DNA of 62,482 bases. Source: Folioceros fuciformis. Taxonomy: Eukaryota > Anthocerotophyta > Anthocerotopsida > Anthocerotales. The DNA is taken from positions 711,662 through 774,143 of the forward strand of contig JBNGIO010006317.1 in assembly GCA_049999805.1 (NCBI GenBank), written 5' to 3'. The position numbers and the translations under genes were made by a program. How positions within the stretch are numbered: position 1 is the first letter of the stretch; each line of letters begins with the position of its first letter. This document shows, piece after piece, positions 57,369 to 62,482 of the stretch. Below the pieces are notes generated by a model. That model worked only from the letters and a program-made list of their open reading frames with translations. It did not search any database and was not told the DNA's origin.

Positions 57369-57596
57369 ATGGAGCTCTGGGGAGGAGGCCACTACCATCC
57401 GGGGCAGCCCCGCCCCGCGCTGTGGACTTGGGGACCCGTGCTCAGGCCTGCGCCTCCTCATCTTCATGGCCCTCCTTTGCACCATCCCCATCCTCACCAC
57501 CACCCCCCCCACCACTTCGGAGGTCCTGGTCATCTCGCAGGCCCGGGGCACTTCGGCGGGCCACATCACGGCGGACATCACCACCACCATCACTGA
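57369..57596 (+). CDS. Small His/Gly/Pro-rich protein
   Basis: From the ATG at 57369 the frame gives 75 residues, of which 22 are His, ending in six His and a stop. The order is MELWGGGHYHPG, a Trp/Pro middle (ALWTWGPVLRP), then LHHPHPHHHPPHH and GHFGGPHHGG. It would bind Zn, Ni or Cu in solution; this is chemistry, not a family assignment. Earlier in-frame ATGs (57324, 57354) add a charged stretch and are less likely. An overlapping frame (57217-57660) has no such bias in composition. Similar short His-rich plant proteins exist but their function is poorly known. I cannot exclude that this is a low-complexity non-coding run. Confidence 0.5.
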   Translation: MELWGGGHYHPGQPRPALWTWGPVLRPAPPHLHGPPLHHPHPHHHPPHHFGGPGHLAGPGHFGGPHHGGHHHHHH

Positions 57597-57899
57597 GCGA
57601 GGTGAGATCTCGTTGCCACACCACCCATCATCTCAGTCACCGCTTTCTCTTCGTGCCTGACCTCACTTAACTTTGACTGTCTGCTGGACAATCTTCAGTG
57701 ACTTCAGGGCGGCAGGGTGATGCACAAGGTGACATCCTTGTCGGAACAAAGCGCAAGGCAAATGAAGCCCCCTCGACTGTCGCGATTGCTTACTGTACAC
57801 TCCCAAGGCTTGTCACCATGAATGCTTGTTTTGATCATGACAGGTAGGGTTGTGACACGATTTTTAGAGATGACTGTAGGCTGATACGTGGAAGATAAT

Positions 57900-60800
57900 C
57901 TACACCTGAGCACTGAGCTCCTTCAGCTTCGCATAAATTTCTGAACCTTGAAAACGGTTGTTGTCACCTAACATGAATGAGTGTACCTGCCCATCGTACT
58001 CCATCCAACTCTGACCGGTTTTCGTACACGCGTCAGCAGAGTCTCGGGAGTCCTCCATCTCCATCGCCCTGTCCCATAGTTGCGCATGGGCATAAATGTT
58101 TGACATGAGCACGTACGCTACGCCCTTTGATGGCCCCAACTTGATTGCCTGCTGAAAGGCTTGCTCGCCCAGTTCGACGTGAATATGCTTCCTGCAGGCA
58201 CTAAGCAAAGCAACCCACACTGCCCAACTGGGTCGCATGGGCATGATCTGAATCACCTTTTTCGCCTTGCTGAGAAGCCCGGCGCGGCCAAGAAGATCTA
58301 CCAGGCTGGCGAAATGGGAAGGCGTTGCACTGATGCCATAGTCCCTGCCCATAGATCTAAAGAGCTCCAAGCCTTCCTCAACGTTGCCTGCGTGACTGCA
58401 TGCCGAAAGGACAGACACGAAGGTGACTGCATCCGGTCTCATGCCTGTCTGCTGCATTTTTCTGAAGCTCTGTAAACTCTGTTCACTCTCTCCTAGTCTG
58501 GCATATCCTGCGATTATGGCAGTCCATGATACCACATCATGCTGGGACACCAGGTCGAATACGCGAATAGCATGCTCCATGCTTCCACACTTACCGTAGG
58601 CATGAATCAGACTCCTGGCAACAGTCACGCTGTGTTCCAAACCCCGTTGAATGATATCCTCATGGATTTGAAGGCACGTATTCAGGGCACCTACGTTGCT
58701 GCAGGCCTTCAGGATACTGAGAAAGGTAGCTCCATTTTGGGTCACGCCGTTTTCTTCCATTTGCAAGTAAAGCTGCACCGCCTTCTCACCCTGATCTTGC
58801 TCGGCGTACCCAGAAATCATCGCATTCCAGGAGACCACATTTCGCTGACCTAAATTGTCAAACACATCCCGGGCATCCTCAACACTCCCACACGTTGCAT
58901 ACATGTGGATAAGAGTATTGCCCACAAATGTATCTGATGCATAACCTGCCCTTATAATCTCTGCATGGATGTCCCTCCCCAGCTGGAGGGATTGTACTTT
59001 CACACTTCGCTCGTTGACGATCCTCTCTTCCTCCATGTCTGCAACAAGGGTGCATGCCTTCAGCACACTGACAAATGTGCGGTCATCAGGCCCAACACCA
59101 GCCTCTTGCATCTGAGCATAGAAGTGCAAGGCTCTCTCCCCTTGCTCCTGCTGTGCATAAGCTGTAATGATTGCATTCCATGACACTACATCTTGCTGGG
59201 ACAACTTGTCAAACACATGCCTCGCATCCAAAATGCTCCCACATTTTGCATACATATCAACGAGTGTATTCCCTACAAAAACGTTCGACTCATATCCTCT
59301 TCTCCTCACCCCAGCATGGATTGCCCTCCCTCTTTCCAATGACGCCGCTCTTACACACTGTCCATTTACGACAGTCACCTCCTCCATAGCTGCCACGATG
59401 CCACATGCCTTGAGCGCACTAACAAAGGTCCGGTCATCTGGCTTCACATTGGCTCGCTCCATTTCTGCAAAAAGTTCCAAAGCCTTCTCACCCTGTTCTT
59501 GCTGTACATACCCTGTGATCATAGTGTTCCAACACACCACATTGCGCTGCGACAGAGAATCAAACACTTGTCGTGCGTCCAAGATATTTCCACATTTTGC
59601 GTACATGTGAATGAGACTGCTACCCACAAACTCATTAGAATCCAAGCCCCTTCGAGAGACGTCCTCATGAACTGCCTTGCCAACTTTCAAAGCCTTCCCT
59701 TTATCAAGCTGGCCTTCAGGCGCTTCTCTCTCAATGACTGCAAGCATACCACATGCTTTGAGCACACTGACAACCGTTCTTTCATTCGGTGTCACGCCTG
59801 CCTCCTGCATTTCCAAATAGAGCTGCAAAGCCTTTTCTACCTGTCCATGCTGTACATATCCAGCAATCATTGTCGTCCACGACACAACGTCCGGGTTGGA
59901 CATTCCATCAAACACCTGTTGTGCGTACGTCATGCTCCCACATTTCGCGTACATGGCTATAATACTGGCACACACGAAACTCTCAGAATCCCATTTACAA
60001 CTGACGACATCGAAATGAATTCGCCTGCCCCTTTCAATATCCCCCAAGAGAGCACACACCTTCAACATAGCCACAAGTGTGTACTTGCTTGGCTGAATAC
60101 CCCCGTCTTGCATTTGCGTGTAAAGCCTTAGAGCCTCTCGGGGTTGTTTGTGCTCAACATACCCAGATATCACAGCTGTCCAAGAGAACACGGTACGTTT
60201 AGATAGCGTTGAAAATACCTGCACCGCATCTGCAAGACTTCCACACTTGACAAACATATGCACCAGAAGTTCCCCCAGATAGCTGTCCTGCTCAATCCCG
60301 TGCTGTATGATTTGAGCATGCACTTGCTTGCCCTCAGTCAACGCCTTCTTCTTGACACACACCTGCAACAGATGTCCGTAAGTGTGGACTGAGGGCGCAA
60401 CGCCCATGGTGTGCAAGGCATTGAGTGCTTCTTGTAGGTGCCCCTCGCGACATAATCTCTGCAGCTCAAGGTCATCTTCGGAGCACGGTACAGGAGGCCC
60501 GCTAAATCTACCACCGGTCTCTTGGTTTGATGGCAAAGAAGCCAGCAGTGCTTCTACCCACGGCGGCTTCAACCAACTATTGATCCACAAAACCTCGTTC
60601 TTTGACTTGTGCCTAAAGTCCGGACGAGTAGGAGTTCGCTGCGGCAGGCCAGCATAGAAGTCAGCACACGCACTCGCAACCACAAGAAAAGTTCACATCC
60701 ACTAGGCCCCACCCTTCCACAGTCCGAACACTACCTTATCCAGCCTGTTGTCCCACCACTGTGAGGGATCAGCGAAGAACTCCTGCCAGAGATGGTGAAG

Positions 60801-61391
60801 CCGCTCTCTCCGTTCCTGCTCATTCTCTACGCCTACCGAATCACACCAACAAGTCAGACGACAAAAAAATCCACACCCATCCCACACCAATTCCTCAACC
60901 GAACCCATGAACTTAAACATACACCTACAAAGAAAGACGCCTGTTCCTGACCCTGCTCTGAAGACGGCGTGTTCCGTGGCCTGGCCACACGGTCTCTCCA
61001 CAATACATCCCTGGTGAGCCTTTCACCAAAATCGGGCATCTCAGGATCTGCCTGCAAGCACCAGCCAAACTGTAAACACCGAAACATTCAAACCAAACAA
61101 AAATCACACAACAACACCTCATACCTCAGTGGACCTGGAATCCCGCCATCCTGCAGGATCCACAAAAGAAGGCTGCCACTTCCCTCCCCCACGGTTTCCA
61201 GCCGCAGACACGCCCGACCCTTTCGCATCGGCAACGAGCATCAGCCCCGCTGTACTCCAACACGCCCGTGCAGAGCAAACAACAGGCGGGACCGTACCGC
61301 ATTGCCCTGCACCTTGACTCCATCCTCCCACACCGGAATGCTCGTAGCCCTTGCTGGGCGCATTGCCATAGCTGCGACTACACGACAACAT
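57900..61391 (-). CDS. PPR protein, PLS-E+ class, with two N-terminal OSB-type PDF motifs
   Basis: Four exons (61391-61125, 61051-60952, 60832-60735, 60638-57900; introns 73, 119 and 96 bp, GT-AG) encode 1067 residues. The first 50 residues are basic and Ser-rich, like an organelle transit peptide; an upstream in-frame ATG at 61508 is also possible. Residues about 72-107 and 138-173 each carry the motif W-x4-F-x-D-P-x2-W-x-D-R ... PDF ... LW (FVDPAGWRDSR/MPDFGERLTRDVLW; FFADPSQWWDNR/RPDFRHKSKNEVLW). In OSB proteins this PDF motif binds single-stranded DNA in organelles. Both motifs are split by an intron at the same point, phase 0. A long array of P, L and S PPR motifs follows (for example VVSWNAMISGYAEQ), then E and E+ domains, ending SWMEYDGQVHSFMLGD without a DYW domain. 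PLS PPRs act in organelle RNA editing; an E+ end would need a DYW partner. Confidence 0.85.
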
Positions 61392-61700
61392 GCTCGACCG
61401 CGGTGGCACGGTGCTCCACCTTCGCCAGCATCCAACCGGACAATGTCGTTTACCGTCTTCCAGCCTCGGCGCTGGCGCTGGCTCTGGGTCTGGCGCTCTT
61501 ATCAGCACCTATCGCTTCTCAGATATTCTGTCATTCCTTCTCAGTCTCGTGAACCCCTCTCTCTCTTCCTCTCAATCTCTCTACCATAAGCATTGTTTCC
61601 TTACTACTTACTACCTACACATCTATTCCAAATCTGAAGCACGTACATTCATCAAACTTATCAATTCTCATCATCAATCTTACACCGTACTCTAAATAAC
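61392..61700. promoter_or_regulatory. Divergent upstream region of the PPR and Gnk2 genes
   Basis: About 310 bp separate the two start codons. It runs from GC-rich at the PPR end to AT-rich at the Gnk2 end, with a CT-rich stretch (ctctctctcttcctctcaat) near 61557. Promoters of both genes are expected here. Confidence 0.45.
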
Positions 61701-62099
61701 ATGATCCTTTATTTCATATTACTATTATTACTTTCAAATCACATACATATGGAATCTCCTGAATTTAAATATCTTAACCATAATTGTTTAGATGAGATAT
61801 ACAACACTAATGACCCACGACTTATAATAATCAGATATAACATAATTCAAATGCTTGAAATTAAAAGCGAAATGCACATGTTAACTCCATATATTAGACA
61901 AGAAGGTTATTTCCAAGGCATTCTTCATTGCACCCCGGAGGCTATTACAATTCAAAGATGTTTAAAATGCATACAACTCATCACGACATTATTACCAGAC
62001 ACTTTATGTCTAGATTTTTCTGGTGCTAAATGTTCTTTTCAAGAATGTACATTTTATTACCGATATCTACAACCTAAAGAAGATCCACCTTGTAACTAA
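61701..62099 (+). CDS. Secreted Gnk2/DUF26 (stress-antifungal) single-domain protein
   Basis: This is an intronless 132-residue protein. Residues 1-16 are a signal peptide core (LYFILLLLLS). The mature part fits one Gnk2-homologous domain: a Cys in NHNCLDEIY, a helix (IIIRYNIIQMLEIK), then C-x9-C-x2-C (CTPEAITIQRCLKC), and the closing strand with AKCSFQECTFYYRY. Gnk2 itself binds mannose and inhibits fungi; the same domain occurs in pairs in Cys-rich receptor kinases and plasmodesma proteins. The spacing is C-x9-C rather than C-x8-C, so the match is not perfect. The gene is AT-rich, unlike the PPR gene next to it. It is probably extracellular. Confidence 0.68.
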   Translation: MILYFILLLLLSNHIHMESPEFKYLNHNCLDEIYNTNDPRLIIIRYNIIQMLEIKSEMHMLTPYIRQEGYFQGILHCTPEAITIQRCLKCIQLITTLLPDTLCLDFSGAKCSFQECTFYYRYLQPKEDPPCN

Positions 62100-62211
62100 A
62101 TAGTTTTTGGCCTTTGACCCTGCTTGGGTTGGGAGTAGAAAGGACTTTCCATGTCTTTCTCAATAATAAAAAATAATATATTTTCACTAAATAGTTTCAA
62201 CTTCCAAATAA

Positions 62212-62400
62212 ATATATATTAGATATTATTGATAACTTTGTACTCAGGGATTAGTTCTTTCTTGTTCTTTCTTGATGATTTTGTTTTTCTCTTTTTCGAC
62301 GTCAATGGCTTATATATTAGATGTTGTTAATAGCTTTGTACTAAAGGATTAGTTCTTTCTTGATGATTTCGTTTTTCTCCTTCTCGAGGTTAATGGCTTA
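62212..62400. repeat. Imperfect tandem duplication of about 100 bp
   Basis: Two copies contain tatatattagat.tt.tt.ata and ggattagttctttcttg and end caatggctta / taatggctta; the first has an extra ttctttcttg. Non-coding and AT-rich. Confidence 0.88.
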
Positions 62401-62482
62401 TATAAAGGTTGAGTTTTGACCTCAACACGTGCTTTCATTAAATTAGTGAATATAAAATAACATTATTATTATCGCTTGGATG

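Overview
The window is nuclear DNA of a land plant. It carries plant-only families (a PLATZ zinc-finger factor, a CLV1/BAM-type LRR receptor kinase, a PLS-class PPR protein with OSB-type PDF motifs, a PMEI-like domain, a ferredoxin with a plastid transit peptide). Most reconstructed introns are short (about 73-147 bp) and have GT-AG ends. Compact introns, GC-rich genes and a PLS-E+ PPR gene would suit a seedless plant such as a lycophyte or hornwort. That placement is inference, and the species is not determined. I rebuilt exon chains by requiring splice consensus, phase continuity and family continuity at each junction.

Layout. 0-3 kb: AT-rich, with a possible LTR, a RING-H2 gene and tandem repeats. 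3.3-7.6 kb: an intronless class-3 lipase (+) and an F-box gene (-). 7.6-15.2 kb: no gene recognised; tandem arrays and diverged duplicate blocks. 15.2-23 kb, all minus strand: [2Fe-2S] ferredoxin, glyoxal/galactose oxidase, and a six-exon secreted protein that joins a PMEI-like domain to two GH16 domains, the first of which lacks its catalytic carboxylates. 25-31.6 kb, minus strand: a U-box/SPRY protein with a helical N-terminus, then a nine-exon sodium:solute symporter. 32.4-33.1 kb: a broken SPRY copy and a 53-bp tandem array that runs into a 100-N assembly gap. 33.5-35 kb: AT-rich PLATZ gene. 38-41.3 kb: CLV1/BAM-like receptor kinase (+). 41.5-43 kb: a second U-box/SPRY gene (-).

44.1-51.7 kb: LYR-motif protein (-, with a GC-AG intron), a two-domain RNase H with an RNase H1-type N-terminal hybrid-binding domain (+), an alpha/beta hydrolase (+), and a cytochrome P450 (-) with an in-frame stop and altered signature residues. 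53-55 kb: a TPR-SET methyltransferase-like gene with several frame breaks. 57.4 kb: a small His-rich protein. 57.9-61.4 kb: a PLS-E+ PPR protein preceded by two PDF motifs. 61.7 kb: an AT-rich Gnk2/DUF26 secreted protein.

The genes do not form one pathway; they are ordinary single plant genes. Three links stand out: local duplication of the U-box/SPRY family (two genes and one remnant within 18 kb), repeated in-gene domain duplication (RNase H, GH16, PDF motif), and a patchwork of AT-rich islands (RING, PLATZ, Gnk2) in a GC-rich background. The strongest candidates for something undescribed are the PMEI / dead-GH16 / live-GH16 protein and the PDF-PDF-PPR(E+) protein.
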